From assembly GCA_001464915.1 (NCBI GenBank), contig LNED01000034.1, positions 1 through 64,000 of the forward strand: 64,000 nucleotides of DNA. Direction: 5' to 3'. This DNA is from Sphingomonadales bacterium Ga0077531. GTDB lineage: Bacteria > Pseudomonadota > Alphaproteobacteria > Sphingomonadales > Sphingomonadaceae. The notes under the pieces are model-generated. The model was not told the origin of the DNA. It did no database searches and was given only the letters and a program-made list of their open reading frames with translations. Shown piece by piece: positions 9,778 through 18,742 of this stretch. Position 1 is the first letter of the stretch. Every line of letters begins with the position of its first letter. The position numbers were made by a program, and so were the translations under genes.

Positions 9778-10593
9778 CTAATGCGCGAGCAGTATCGGCA
9801 TCTGCGGTTCGGTCAGCATCTGGCGTGTCACCCCGCCCCGCAGCATCTCCGCCAGCCGCGAATGGCCATAGGCACCCATCACCATCAGCCCGCATTCGCG
9901 CATTTGCGCCGCCGAAAACAGCGTGTCGGCAATCCGTGCTTCGCCGCGCGGAATTTCGACCATTTCGCAATCAATTCCGTGACGGCTGAGATATTTCGCG
10001 CCCTCGCTTGAGGGGAAATCGAACCGCGCTTTTTCCGATGGCTCCGCCACGCTCGCCAAGGTCACTTTGCACGAACAGGCCAGCAGCGGCACGGCAGCGC
10101 GCAAGGCGTGACACGCCTCGGAGGAGCCATTCCAGGCGACCAGCATCGGCGCGCTGACATCGAAGCTTTTGGCGTCTTCGGGCACCACCAGCACCGGCAC
10201 CGGCGCCTTGAGCACCAGATCGCCGACCAGCGCCGATGGGCCATGTCCGCCCTCACCCACATCACTCGGGCCAACAATCACCAGATCGGCCAGCGGCGAA
10301 TGTTCGAGCAGACGATGCGGCGCGATGCCGTAGAGGAAGCGCCAGTCCCACGGCACCTCTTCGTGTTCAAGCGTGCGTTCGATCTCGGCGCGCAGGTTCT
10401 CGGCATTTTCCTTGATGATCGGCATCGCGGCGGCAATCGCCGATCCGTAGAAATCACCCGGCGCGAAAACTTCGTAACTCACCGTTTGCAAGCAAGTGAT
10501 GTGACCGTTGGTCGCCCGCGCAATGTCGAGCGCTACCTGCAACCGCGCGCGCATGGCGCGGTCATGGTCGATATGGAGCAGAATCGATTTCAT
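9778..10593 (-). CDS. tandem-domain universal stress protein
   Basis: The 271-residue product carries two UspA-type domains. The first starts MKSILLHIDHDRAM and includes LVIVGPSDVGEGGHG and the ATP-loop-like tail APVPVLVVPED. The second contains SAPMLVAWNGSSEACHALRAA and ends LMVMGAYGHSRLAEMLRGGVT (the G-2X-G-9X-G type loop). Such proteins are cytosolic nucleotide-binding stress factors of unclear biochemistry. The reading frame is open another 100 codons upstream, but ATG 10593 gives the conserved N-terminus. It is divergent from the carotenoid oxygenase with 148 bp between the starts. Confidence 0.88.
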   Translation of the reverse strand: MKSILLHIDHDRAMRARLQVALDIARATNGHITCLQTVSYEVFAPGDFYGSAIAAAMPIIKENAENLRAEIERTLEHEEVPWDWRFLYGIAPHRLLEHSPLADLVIVGPSDVGEGGHGPSALVGDLVLKAPVPVLVVPEDAKSFDVSAPMLVAWNGSSEACHALRAAVPLLACSCKVTLASVAEPSEKARFDFPSSEGAKYLSRHGIDCEMVEIPRGEARIADTLFSAAQMRECGLMVMGAYGHSRLAEMLRGGVTRQMLTEPQMPILLAH

Positions 10594-10741
10594 GGCGTGT
10601 CTCCCGTTGATGAAGTCACTTTCGGCTCGATTGGCGCGGCTCGCCTTGATCAGGATCAAATTTCGAGCCGAACGGGTGGTGTTATACCAGCTTGCCAGCG
10701 CGCCGCCCATCGCTAGTCTTTGTGCAGGGAGAAATACGACC

Positions 10742-12253
10742 ATGCAGATCATGCGCCACCCGCCAGTGAAAACATCGCTGGAGCCTTCGAACCACCCGTA
10801 CCTCACCGGGCCGTGGACGCCGTTGCATGAAGAAGTCGACGTGGCCGAACTGCCGGTAATCGAAGGCGCGATCCCCGCCGACATTGACGGCATTTACCTA
10901 CGCAACACCGAAAATCAGGTGCACCAGCCGCTCGGCCGCCACCACCCGTTTGATGGGGATTCGATGATCCATCAGGTCAATATCACCGGCGGCAAAGCGA
11001 GTTACCGCAACCGCTTTGTCCGTACCCATTGTTTCGAGGCGGAGCAGATCGCGGGCCAATCGCTGTGGGGCGGATTGATGGACCCGGCGGGCACATCGAA
11101 ACGCCCGGGCTTTGGCGCGCATGGCGGACTGAAGGATACAGGCTCCACCGATATCATCGTCCACGCCGGGATCGCCTATGCCACGCTGTACCAATGCGGC
11201 GAGGCGTGGATGCTCGATCCGTTCACGCTCGCCAATCGCGGCAAGGCGCCGTGGGTGCCATTGGACGGGATTTCGGCGCACCCCAAGGTGGACGAGGCGA
11301 CCGGCGAGATGATGTTCTTCAATTACTCGAAATATGCGCCCTTCATGCATTACGGCGTCGTCGATCGGACGGGGCAATTGGTGCATTATGTCCCCATCCC
11401 CCTGCCCGGCCCGCGCCTGCCGCATGACATGGCGATCACCCCGAACTGGTCGATCCTCAACGATATGCCGCTGTTCTGGGATGAAGACCTGCTGCGACGC
11501 GACATTCACGCTGCGCGCATTCACGATGGCATACCCACCCGCTTCGCGCTGATCCCGCGACATGGTCAGCCTGAGGATATCCGCTGGTTCGAAGCCGCTC
11601 CCACTTACGTGCTGCATTGGACCAATGCCTATGAGGAAGGCGACGAGGTGATCCTCGAAGGCTATCATCAGGACAAGCCCATGCCCGATCCGATTGAGGA
11701 GATGGGCCGGTACAGCCACATGATGGCCTACGTCGATGAACACAGTTTCCAAAGCCGCCTGCACCGCTGGCGCTTCAACCTTGTCACCGGGGAATGCCGC
11801 GAAGAGCGCCTGACCGACCGGATCGTAGAATTCGGTATGATCAATCCCCGGTTCGCCATGCACAAGAGCCGCTATGTCTGGTCGACCACCACCCGGCCCG
11901 GCTGGTTCCTGTTCAACGGCTATGTCCGCCACGATACCGAGACGGGCGAGGAACAGGTCTTCCGCCTACCCGAAGGCGTCTATGCCAGCGAAAGCCCGAT
12001 GATCCCTCGCAAAGGGGCAACCTCGGAGGATGACGGGTATCTGGTAACGTTCCTGATCGACGAGAATACCGGCACGTCGCAATGCGCAATCCTAGATGCC
12101 AGCGACATCGCCAAAGGCCCGATCTGCCGCCTCGCGTTGCCGCATAAGCTGTGCTCGGGCACGCATTCGGTGTGGGTTGAGCACGATCAACTACGTCAGG
12201 ATGCGGCGTTCCATGCCGCGCGGCTTAACCGGAGTGCCGCGATGGCATCATGA
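10742..12253 (+). CDS. carotenoid/stilbene oxygenase family protein
   Basis: The 503-residue protein is a carotenoid cleavage oxygenase (RPE65/CCO family), a seven-bladed propeller that binds Fe(II) through four His. Candidate ligands are in DGISAHPKVD, RLPHDMAITP, YVLHWTNAY and CSGTHSVWVE, spaced as in the family. The N-terminal part IPADIDGIYLRNTENQVHQ is also typical. Sphingomonads use these enzymes either on carotenoids/apocarotenoids or on lignin-derived stilbenes; sequence alone does not decide. Start ATG 10742 is preceded by GGGAGAA at about 8 nt. The frame is open further upstream, into the usp gene on the other strand, which I treat as a shadow. Confidence 0.88.
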   Translation: MQIMRHPPVKTSLEPSNHPYLTGPWTPLHEEVDVAELPVIEGAIPADIDGIYLRNTENQVHQPLGRHHPFDGDSMIHQVNITGGKASYRNRFVRTHCFEAEQIAGQSLWGGLMDPAGTSKRPGFGAHGGLKDTGSTDIIVHAGIAYATLYQCGEAWMLDPFTLANRGKAPWVPLDGISAHPKVDEATGEMMFFNYSKYAPFMHYGVVDRTGQLVHYVPIPLPGPRLPHDMAITPNWSILNDMPLFWDEDLLRRDIHAARIHDGIPTRFALIPRHGQPEDIRWFEAAPTYVLHWTNAYEEGDEVILEGYHQDKPMPDPIEEMGRYSHMMAYVDEHSFQSRLHRWRFNLVTGECREERLTDRIVEFGMINPRFAMHKSRYVWSTTTRPGWFLFNGYVRHDTETGEEQVFRLPEGVYASESPMIPRKGATSEDDGYLVTFLIDENTGTSQCAILDASDIAKGPICRLALPHKLCSGTHSVWVEHDQLRQDAAFHAARLNRSAAMAS

Positions 12254-12357
12254 CACCGGTCGATCCGCCTGCGTCGCTGGTCGCCAGCGCGCTTGCAGTG
12301 CGACTTGCCGAAGCGTAGCGCCCCGCGATTGCTAACACTGCCCGGGGGTCCGCCTTT

Positions 12358-14181
12358 ATGTCACTTCGCCTTGCTCTTGCCGCTTCGAGTGCGCTGTTCC
12401 TCGTCGCGACCCCGGCTCAGGCCGACCATCACGCTGTTTCGGCACCAGTTTCGGCTGAAATGCAGCAGTCCGAACATGCCAAACTGTTCGCGCTGTTCGA
12501 GGATGCCGACGCGCGCGAACTGGCGCTGAACCCGCTCAGCCGCCTGTTCCGTGGCGAAGATGAAGGCGTTGACCGGCTGGGCGATCTGCTGACCGATTCC
12601 AGCTTTCTGGCCGCCCGCACCGACATCAAATTGAACCTCGCGCTGCTGGCGCAGATCGACCGTGCCAAGCTGTCCGAAACTGACGCGCTCGCCTATGACG
12701 TGTTCAAATACACACAGGAACGTGCGCTCGCAGGCACCACCGACACCATCCGCGCGCTGACCGAAGTGCGCCCGGTCAACCACTTCTTCGGGCTGCACAC
12801 CTATTACCCCAACTTCGCCAGCGGCACCGGGGTCGCCCCGTTCAAGACGGTCGCGAATTACGAAGACAACCTGTCGCGCCACAATGACTACATCGCCTTC
12901 GCCGACCGTGCGATTGCCCGGTTCCGGCAGGGTATGAAAAGCGGGGTGCTGGAAACCAAGTTGACGATCGGTATCACCGTCACGCAGCTTGATACGCAGA
13001 TTGATACGCCGCTGGCAGACTCGCAGTTCATGGCACCGACCAAAGCGTTCCCCGAGGATTTCGCGGAAGCAGACAAGGCCCGCCTCACTGCCGCTTACGA
13101 GACCAAGACCCGCGAAATCTACGCCGCCAACACCAAGCTGCGCAACTTCCTGCGCGACGAATATCTGCCGGTTGCGCGCGAGAGTGTCGGCCTGTCGCAG
13201 ATGAAAGGCGGCGCTGAGCTTTATGCGCAGTTGGTGCAGGATTCGACCACACTGCCGCTCGATCCCGAAACCATCCACCAATTGGGCCTGAGCGAAGTTG
13301 CGCGGATCAAGACCGACCTCGAAGCGCTGAAAAAGCAGGTCAAGTTCAAGGGAACCCTGACCCAGTTCTTCGATTATGTCCGCACCGATCCCAAGTTTCA
13401 GCCCAAGACCCGCGAAGGCCTGACCGAGGATTATTACCGCATCGGGCGCGAGGTTGACGCCAAGATTGGCGACTATTTCTCGCTGCTGCCCAAGTCGCCG
13501 CTGGAAATTCGGCCCTATGATCCGTCGGTCGAAAAGTTCGAGGCTGGCGGTTCTTACCAGTCAGGTTCCCCCGATGGCGCGCGGCCGGGTGTGTTCTATT
13601 TCAACGCCTATGATCTGCCGAGCCGCCTGACGCCCGGCAATGTGACGCTGTACCTGCACGAAGGCGCGCCGGGGCATCACTTCCAGATCAGCCTTGCGCA
13701 AGAAAACGAAGCGCTGCCCGCGTTCATGCGGTTTGGTGGCACCACCGCCTATGTCGAAGGCTGGGCGCTCTATGCCGAAACGCTCGGCTTTGAGATGGGC
13801 TTCTACAAGGATCCGTGGAACCGTTACGGCACGTTGCAGGATGAACAGCTGCGCGCGATGCGGCTGGTGGTGGACACCGGCATCCACGCCAAAGGCTGGG
13901 GCCGCGATCAGGCGATCGACTTCATGATGCAGAATTCGGGCATGACCCGCACCGAAGTGGTCGCCGAAGTCGAACGTTACATCGCCATCCCGAGCCAAGC
14001 ACTGGCGTACAAGATCGGCGCGCTCAAAATCCAGGAACTGCGCAAGCGGGCGGAGAGCAAACTCGGCCGCCGGTTCGACATCAAGGCGTTCCACGAACAG
14101 GTTCTGAACACCGGCGGCCTGCCGCTGGCGGTGCTCGAAGCCAAGATCGACCGCTGGATTGCCGCCCAATCCGGCATGTGA
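12358..14181 (+). CDS. secreted DUF885 family metallohydrolase
   Basis: The 607-residue product starts with a clear signal peptide (cleavage after ATPAQA, about residue 22). DUF885 proteins resemble zinc metallopeptidases: here YLHEGAPGHHFQ near residue 440 provides an HExxxxH-type site and YVEGWALYAE near residue 463 the third, acidic ligand. Substrates of the family are mostly unknown. The start at ATG 12358 fits the signal peptide, and there is a 104-bp gap after the carotenoid oxygenase. The protein is probably periplasmic; peptidase activity is inferred from family features only. Confidence 0.88.
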   Translation: MSLRLALAASSALFLVATPAQADHHAVSAPVSAEMQQSEHAKLFALFEDADARELALNPLSRLFRGEDEGVDRLGDLLTDSSFLAARTDIKLNLALLAQIDRAKLSETDALAYDVFKYTQERALAGTTDTIRALTEVRPVNHFFGLHTYYPNFASGTGVAPFKTVANYEDNLSRHNDYIAFADRAIARFRQGMKSGVLETKLTIGITVTQLDTQIDTPLADSQFMAPTKAFPEDFAEADKARLTAAYETKTREIYAANTKLRNFLRDEYLPVARESVGLSQMKGGAELYAQLVQDSTTLPLDPETIHQLGLSEVARIKTDLEALKKQVKFKGTLTQFFDYVRTDPKFQPKTREGLTEDYYRIGREVDAKIGDYFSLLPKSPLEIRPYDPSVEKFEAGGSYQSGSPDGARPGVFYFNAYDLPSRLTPGNVTLYLHEGAPGHHFQISLAQENEALPAFMRFGGTTAYVEGWALYAETLGFEMGFYKDPWNRYGTLQDEQLRAMRLVVDTGIHAKGWGRDQAIDFMMQNSGMTRTEVVAEVERYIAIPSQALAYKIGALKIQELRKRAESKLGRRFDIKAFHEQVLNTGGLPLAVLEAKIDRWIAAQSGM

Positions 14182-14311
14182 AATGGCGTGGGGGGCGTAG
14201 CCGCGTCCCTCAACTCGTCGCATAACCTGCCCCGGTTGCCCGCTCCTGTGGCAGCTGGGCCTTGTGCGTTCATCTGACAGCAAGGTAAATCTGAACACCG
14301 CTGCGCCGACG

Positions 14312-14335
14312 AGTTACCAACACAGTTACCAACAC
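14312..14335 (+). repeat. tandem duplication of a 12-bp unit
   Basis: AGTTACCAACAC occurs twice back to back (14312-14323 and 14324-14335), 48 bp before the GTG start of the OmpA-like gene. It lies in untranslated leader sequence and looks like a simple slippage duplication, although it could be a binding site. Confidence 0.8.
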
Positions 14336-14383
14336 AGGGCCACCCACCGGGATCGCTGGCCTTACCACAGGAGCAAAACCGCT

Positions 14384-15286
14384 GTGACAACCACTATCCG
14401 AACCTCGCGCAAGCTTGCGCTCATTGCGCTTTTGGGCGCGACCGCTGCCACCACCCTGTCCGCACAGTCCACGCCAACAAACAATAGCGGCGAAGTGCTG
14501 ACCACTGTTTATGGCAATCTGCCTCCGATCAGCGAACTGGCCGAAGGGCCCAAGGTCACCGGCATCATCACTGCGCGGCAGGGTCAGCGGTTGCAGGTCA
14601 CCGCAAATGATGGCTCGGTCGCCAATGTTACGCTGCACCCTGAAACCGAAATCCGCACGCGCGGCGGGTTCCTCGGCATCGGCAACAAGACCTTCGACCA
14701 GAGCGCGCTGATCAATGGAATGGCCGTGGTGGTCAAGACGTCGCAATATGGCGGCGGTCTGGTTGCCAACGAAGTGCGCTTCACCAGTGATGATGCGCAA
14801 ATCGCGCGGATGATCCGTGGCGGCACCCAACAGCAGTTTGGCGAGCAAGGCGCCGCGATCCAGCAAAACGCCGCCGCGACCGAAGCCCTGCGCGGACGGT
14901 TGGGCGACATCGACAAATACAACATCAAGGGCACCACGAACGTCTATTTCGACACCGGCAAATCGGCGCTGACCCCGGGCGCGCGAGCGGAATTGTGCAC
15001 TGCGGCGCAGCAGGCTGGTGCGAACGAAAACTCGCTGATGCTGGTGCTTGGCTACACCGATACCACTGGTTCGCAGGAGTTGAACCAGACGCTGAGCGAA
15101 AAGCGCGCCGCCGCGGTCGTCAACCACCTCCAGCAGGTATGCAAGTGGAAGCCGTACCGGATGCTGACCCCGACCGGAATGGCGACTGCCGACCCTGCGG
15201 CTGACAACAGCACGCCCGCAGGCCGCGCGCAGAACCGCCGCGTGTCGGTGAATGTGCTGGTCAGCAAGGCGCTCGACGAACAGTAA
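14384..15286 (+). CDS. OmpA-family outer-membrane/peptidoglycan-binding protein with N-terminal beta domain
   Basis: The 300-residue protein has a signal peptide (RKLALIALLGATAATTLSAQ), a middle domain of about 100 residues beginning VTGIITARQGQRLQV that resembles small beta-barrel domains such as DUF5666, and a C-terminal OmpA-like peptidoglycan-binding domain (NVYFDTGKSALTPGA, GYTDTTGSQELNQTLSEKRA, GRAQNRRVSVNV). Two Cys in the OmpA domain may form a disulfide. GTG 14384, with CACAGGAG 10 nt upstream, is the best start; the frame is open 40 codons further upstream but without a signal peptide at that end. It likely anchors outer membrane to cell wall. Confidence 0.85.
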   Translation: MTTTIRTSRKLALIALLGATAATTLSAQSTPTNNSGEVLTTVYGNLPPISELAEGPKVTGIITARQGQRLQVTANDGSVANVTLHPETEIRTRGGFLGIGNKTFDQSALINGMAVVVKTSQYGGGLVANEVRFTSDDAQIARMIRGGTQQQFGEQGAAIQQNAAATEALRGRLGDIDKYNIKGTTNVYFDTGKSALTPGARAELCTAAQQAGANENSLMLVLGYTDTTGSQELNQTLSEKRAAAVVNHLQQVCKWKPYRMLTPTGMATADPAADNSTPAGRAQNRRVSVNVLVSKALDEQ

Positions 15287-15300
15287 GGCCCGCGCCCGTC

Positions 15301-15350
15301 AGGGTCGCGCCTTAAGGGTCGCGCCTTAAGGGTCGCGCCTTCAGGGTCGC
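15301..15350 (+). repeat. 14-bp tandem repeat, about 3.5 copies
   Basis: The unit AGGGTCGCGCCTTA is repeated at 15301-15314, 15315-15328 and 15329-15342 (last base C), with 8 more bases at 15343-15350. It starts 14 bp after the OmpA-like stop codon and runs directly into a terminator hairpin. Copies are nearly identical, suggesting recent slippage; copy number may vary among strains. Confidence 0.9.
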
Positions 15351-15386
15351 AAGGGGGGGTAGGCTGCGCGCCTGCCCCCCTTTTCC
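15351..15386 (+). terminator. terminator hairpin between OmpA-like gene and uvrC
   Basis: AAGGGGGGGTAGGC (15351-15364) pairs with GCCTGCCCCCCTT (15370-15382) around a 5-nt loop and is followed by TTCC. It lies between two convergent genes and may serve both. Confidence 0.7.
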
Positions 15387-15473
15387 TTGCTCAGGTTTCG
15401 AACAGAAACATATTGATGGTGAGCCGTCCCTGCACCGGATCTTCGGGCAGGCTAACGGGATCAATCGCGCGCC

Positions 15474-17471
15474 CTACCCGCCCGCATGGTAGAAATCATA
15501 AATCTTCCGCGCGACCGTCTCGCTGACGCCGGGGGCGCGTTGCAAATCTTCGAGCGCTGCGGCGCGCACTTTGCTGGCGGTGCCGAAATGCAGCAGCAGC
15601 GCGCGCTTTCGCGCCGGGCCGATGCCGGGGATTTCATCCAACGGGCTGGCGGTGATCGCCTTTGACCGCTTGGCCCGGTGTGCGCCGATGACGTAGCGGT
15701 GCACTTCGTCGCGCAGATTTTGCAGGTGGAACAACAGCGGCGAATTGACCGGCAACTGCTTCTCGCGCCCATCGGGGAAATGGAACACCTCGCGCCCATC
15801 GCGCCCGTGATGCGGCCCTTTGGCGATGCCGATCACCGCGATGTCATCAGCGATGCCAATGTCTTCGAGCACGCGCATTACGCTCGACATCTGACCCTTA
15901 CCGCCGTCGATCAGGATGAGGTCGGGCAGGATGGTGTCGTGGCCGGGCTTGCCCTGCGCGCTGGGAACGGAGGAGGCATTCTCATCCCCTCCCTCGCCGC
16001 CAAACGCCCTGAACCTTCGAGCCATCACTTCGCGCATCATCGCGAAGTCATCATTGCTCTGCGCCTCGCGGATGTTGAACTTGCGGTATTGGCCCTTCTC
16101 GAACCCGTCCGGCCCAGCCACCACCATCGCGCCCACCGCTTTGGTGCCCTGAATGTGGCTGTTGTCGTAAACCTCGATCCGCTGCGGCGGGGCGTCGAGT
16201 TCGAGAAACTCGGCCAGCTCGCGGTTGATCCGCGCCTTGGTGCCGGTCTCGGCCAGCCGCCGCTCTAGCGCCTCAACCGCGTTGCGCTGCGCCTGCGCCA
16301 GCAGCTTGCGCCGGTCGCCGCGTTCGGGGATCGAAATGCGCACCTTGCGTGTCGCCACCTCGGACAGCGCGGCTTCGATCAGCTCGCGTTCGGCCAAGTC
16401 GCGGTCAACCAAAATGACCGGCGGCGGCGGCACTTCTTCGTAGAATTGCAGCATCACACTGGCGAGCACCGAGGCTTCGTCCACATCAGACGTGTGGCGC
16501 GGGAAGAACGCGCGGTGGCCCCAGTTCTGCCCGCCGCGAATGAAGAACGCCTGCACCCCCATCACCCCGCCCTTGGCCGCGAGGGCAAACACATCGGCAT
16601 CGCCCAGCCCAGCCGCGTTGATCGCCTGCGACCCCTGAATAAACGTCGCCGCGCGCAGCCGATCGCGCAGCATCGCGGCGGTTTCAAATTGCAGGTTCTC
16701 GGCTGCCTCGGCCATCTGGCGTTCCAGATCAGCCTGTACCGCGCCGGATTTGCCCGACAGGAAATCCTTCGCCTGCCGCACCAGCGCCTCGTAATCAGTC
16801 TCGCTGATCCGGCCCACGCACGGCGCGGAACACCGCTTGATCTGATAGAGCAGGCACGGCCGGTCGCGATTGTTGAAGAAACTGTCGGTGCAACTGCGCA
16901 ACAAGAACAGCTTTTGCAGCGCATTGAGCGTCGAATTCACACTGCCCGCGCTGGCAAACGGGCCGTAGTAAATGCCCTTGGCCCGCCGCGCACCGCGATG
17001 TTTCTGGATACGCGGAAAGGCGTGATCGGCGCGCAGCAGGATGAAGGGGAAGCTCTTGTCATCACGCAGCAGCACGTTGAACGGGGGGCGGAACCGCTTG
17101 ATCAACTGCGCTTCGAGCAGGAGCGCCTCAGCCTCGGAATTGGTGGTGATGATTTCCATGCTGCGGGTCTGGCTGACCATCCGCTGGAGCCGCCCCGACA
17201 GCCCGGCAATCTGAATGTAATTGGCCACCCGCGCCTTCAGACTGCGCGCCTTGCCGACATACAGCACATCGCCGCGCGTATCGAGCATCCGATAGACGCC
17301 GGGCACGGGTTTCAGCACCTTCACCATGTCGCGGATCACCGCCACCCCGCCTTCCAGATCGGGCTGGGCACTGGCGACGGTATAGGCGGCGCGTTCTTCG
17401 TTGAAACGCTCCGCGCTGCCGGGATTCTGGGGGCCGGGATGTTGGGGGGTGCCTGCGGGGTTTCGGGCCAT
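15474..17471 (-). CDS. uvrC: excinuclease ABC subunit C
   Basis: UvrC makes both incisions in nucleotide excision repair. The 665-residue product contains in order the GIY-YIG nuclease (GVYRMLDTRGDVLYVGKARS, about residues 58-77), a Cys cluster (CLLYQIKRCSAPCVG), the UVR domain (QMAEAAENLQFETAAMLRDR), the RNase H-like C-terminal nuclease (IEVYDNSHIQGTKAVGAMVV), and tandem helix-hairpin-helix motifs (DEIPGIGPARKRALL and RAPGVSETVARKIY). ATG 17471 is chosen; a further ATG at 17516 would add 15 residues and leave only about 20 bp to the divergent flavoprotein gene. A proline-rich N-terminal tail of about 25 residues precedes the nuclease domain. Confidence 0.97.
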   Translation of the reverse strand: MARNPAGTPQHPGPQNPGSAERFNEERAAYTVASAQPDLEGGVAVIRDMVKVLKPVPGVYRMLDTRGDVLYVGKARSLKARVANYIQIAGLSGRLQRMVSQTRSMEIITTNSEAEALLLEAQLIKRFRPPFNVLLRDDKSFPFILLRADHAFPRIQKHRGARRAKGIYYGPFASAGSVNSTLNALQKLFLLRSCTDSFFNNRDRPCLLYQIKRCSAPCVGRISETDYEALVRQAKDFLSGKSGAVQADLERQMAEAAENLQFETAAMLRDRLRAATFIQGSQAINAAGLGDADVFALAAKGGVMGVQAFFIRGGQNWGHRAFFPRHTSDVDEASVLASVMLQFYEEVPPPPVILVDRDLAERELIEAALSEVATRKVRISIPERGDRRKLLAQAQRNAVEALERRLAETGTKARINRELAEFLELDAPPQRIEVYDNSHIQGTKAVGAMVVAGPDGFEKGQYRKFNIREAQSNDDFAMMREVMARRFRAFGGEGGDENASSVPSAQGKPGHDTILPDLILIDGGKGQMSSVMRVLEDIGIADDIAVIGIAKGPHHGRDGREVFHFPDGREKQLPVNSPLLFHLQNLRDEVHRYVIGAHRAKRSKAITASPLDEIPGIGPARKRALLLHFGTASKVRAAALEDLQRAPGVSETVARKIYDFYHAGG

Positions 17472-17536
17472 AGGGTGCAGATAGGGATGGAAGGGGGCGA
17501 TTGGCAATTCCCGCAAGCGCGCCTATCCGCGCCTCA

Positions 17537-18742
17537 ATGGAACATCATGACGTGATTATTCTGGGCGCGGGCGCGGCGGGGCTTTTTTGCGCCGGGCAGG
17601 CCGGGCAGCGCGGACTTAAGGTGGCGCTGCTTGAGAAAGCCGACGCGCCGGGCAAGAAGATCCTGATTTCGGGTGGTGGGCGCTGCAATTTCACCAATCT
17701 GGGCGCGGGGCCGGGCAATTACCTGTCAGCCAATCCGCATTTCGCCAAGAGCGCGCTGGCCCGCTACACCCCCGCCGATTTCATCGCGCTGGTCGAGGCG
17801 CATGGTATCGCATGGCACGAAAAGACGCTTGGGCAACTGTTTTGCGACGGGTCGGCCAAGCAGATCGTGGCGATGCTGCTGGAGGAATGCCCGGCGGATC
17901 GGGTAACGCTGAGCTGCGAAGTCGATGTGGCCGATGTGGCGCGCGGCGAAGACGGGATGTTCACGGTGACCGCCGCCGATGGCCGAACATGGCACGCGCC
18001 CGCCTTGGTGATCGCCACCGGCGGGCCATCAATCCCGAAAATGGGCGCGAGCGATTTTGCCTATAAGTTGGCGCGGCAATTCGGGCTGAAAGTGGTGGAA
18101 CCGCGCCCCGCGCTTGTCCCGCTGACGTTGGGGGGCGAGGATGCCTTGTTCCGCGAGCTTTCGGGTGTGGCTGCACCGGTGGTGGCGCGGGCTGGTAGCG
18201 ACAAGGGAAAAGCGGAGTTCGCCGAAGCCGCACTGTTCACCCACAAAGGCCTGTCCGGCCCGGCGATCCTGCAAGTCTCCAGCTATTGGCGGCATGGTGA
18301 GGAGGTTGGCATCACCTTCCTGCCCGATGCGGCCAGCGACTGGCTCATCGCAGCTAAGCGTGACCGCCCGCGCACCCACCTGCGCACGCTGCTGCGCGAA
18401 GCCCTGCCCGCGCGGCTGGCCGATGCGTTGGCGGATCGGCTGGGGCTGGAGCGTGAATTGGGCAATTTGTCCGACAAGGAATTGCGCAGCGCACAGACAC
18501 AGCTGGCCGATTGGCGCTTTGCCCCCAACGGCACCGAAGGCCTTGCCAAGGCCGAAGTCACCGCAGGCGGCATCGCCACGGCGGAACTCTCCAGCCGGAC
18601 GATGGAGGCGGGCAAGGTGCCCGGACTCTACGCCATCGGCGAGGCGGTCGACGTCACCGGTTGGCTCGGTGGGTACAACTTCCAATGGGCCTGGGCGAGC
18701 GGCTTTGCCTGCGCCGAAGCGCTCGCCCAAGCACGAGCTTAG
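17537..18742 (+). CDS. NAD(P)/FAD-dependent oxidoreductase, HI0933/BaiN family
   Basis: The 401-residue flavoprotein has an N-terminal dinucleotide-binding motif ILGAGAAGLFCAGQAGQ followed by the family signature KKILISGGGRCNFTN, then VIATGGPSIPKMGASD, and the C-terminal FAD contact GYNFQWAWASGFACAE. Members include BaiN and RdsA-like reductases; the substrate is usually unknown. ATG 17537 is the start that puts the Rossmann motif at residue 8. Its stop codon overlaps that of the convergent TonB receptor gene (18739-18742), so there is no room for a terminator between them. Confidence 0.9.
   Translation: MEHHDVIILGAGAAGLFCAGQAGQRGLKVALLEKADAPGKKILISGGGRCNFTNLGAGPGNYLSANPHFAKSALARYTPADFIALVEAHGIAWHEKTLGQLFCDGSAKQIVAMLLEECPADRVTLSCEVDVADVARGEDGMFTVTAADGRTWHAPALVIATGGPSIPKMGASDFAYKLARQFGLKVVEPRPALVPLTLGGEDALFRELSGVAAPVVARAGSDKGKAEFAEAALFTHKGLSGPAILQVSSYWRHGEEVGITFLPDAASDWLIAAKRDRPRTHLRTLLREALPARLADALADRLGLERELGNLSDKELRSAQTQLADWRFAPNGTEGLAKAEVTAGGIATAELSSRTMEAGKVPGLYAIGEAVDVTGWLGGYNFQWAWASGFACAEALAQARA

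Noticed and set aside
15301..15350. 14-bp repeats as a CRISPR array
   Set aside because: Units are directly adjacent with no spacers and no cas genes are in the window.
17472..17516. Longer N-terminus for uvrC starting at 17516
   Set aside because: The extra 15 residues are not family-like and would leave about 20 bp to the divergent flavoprotein start.
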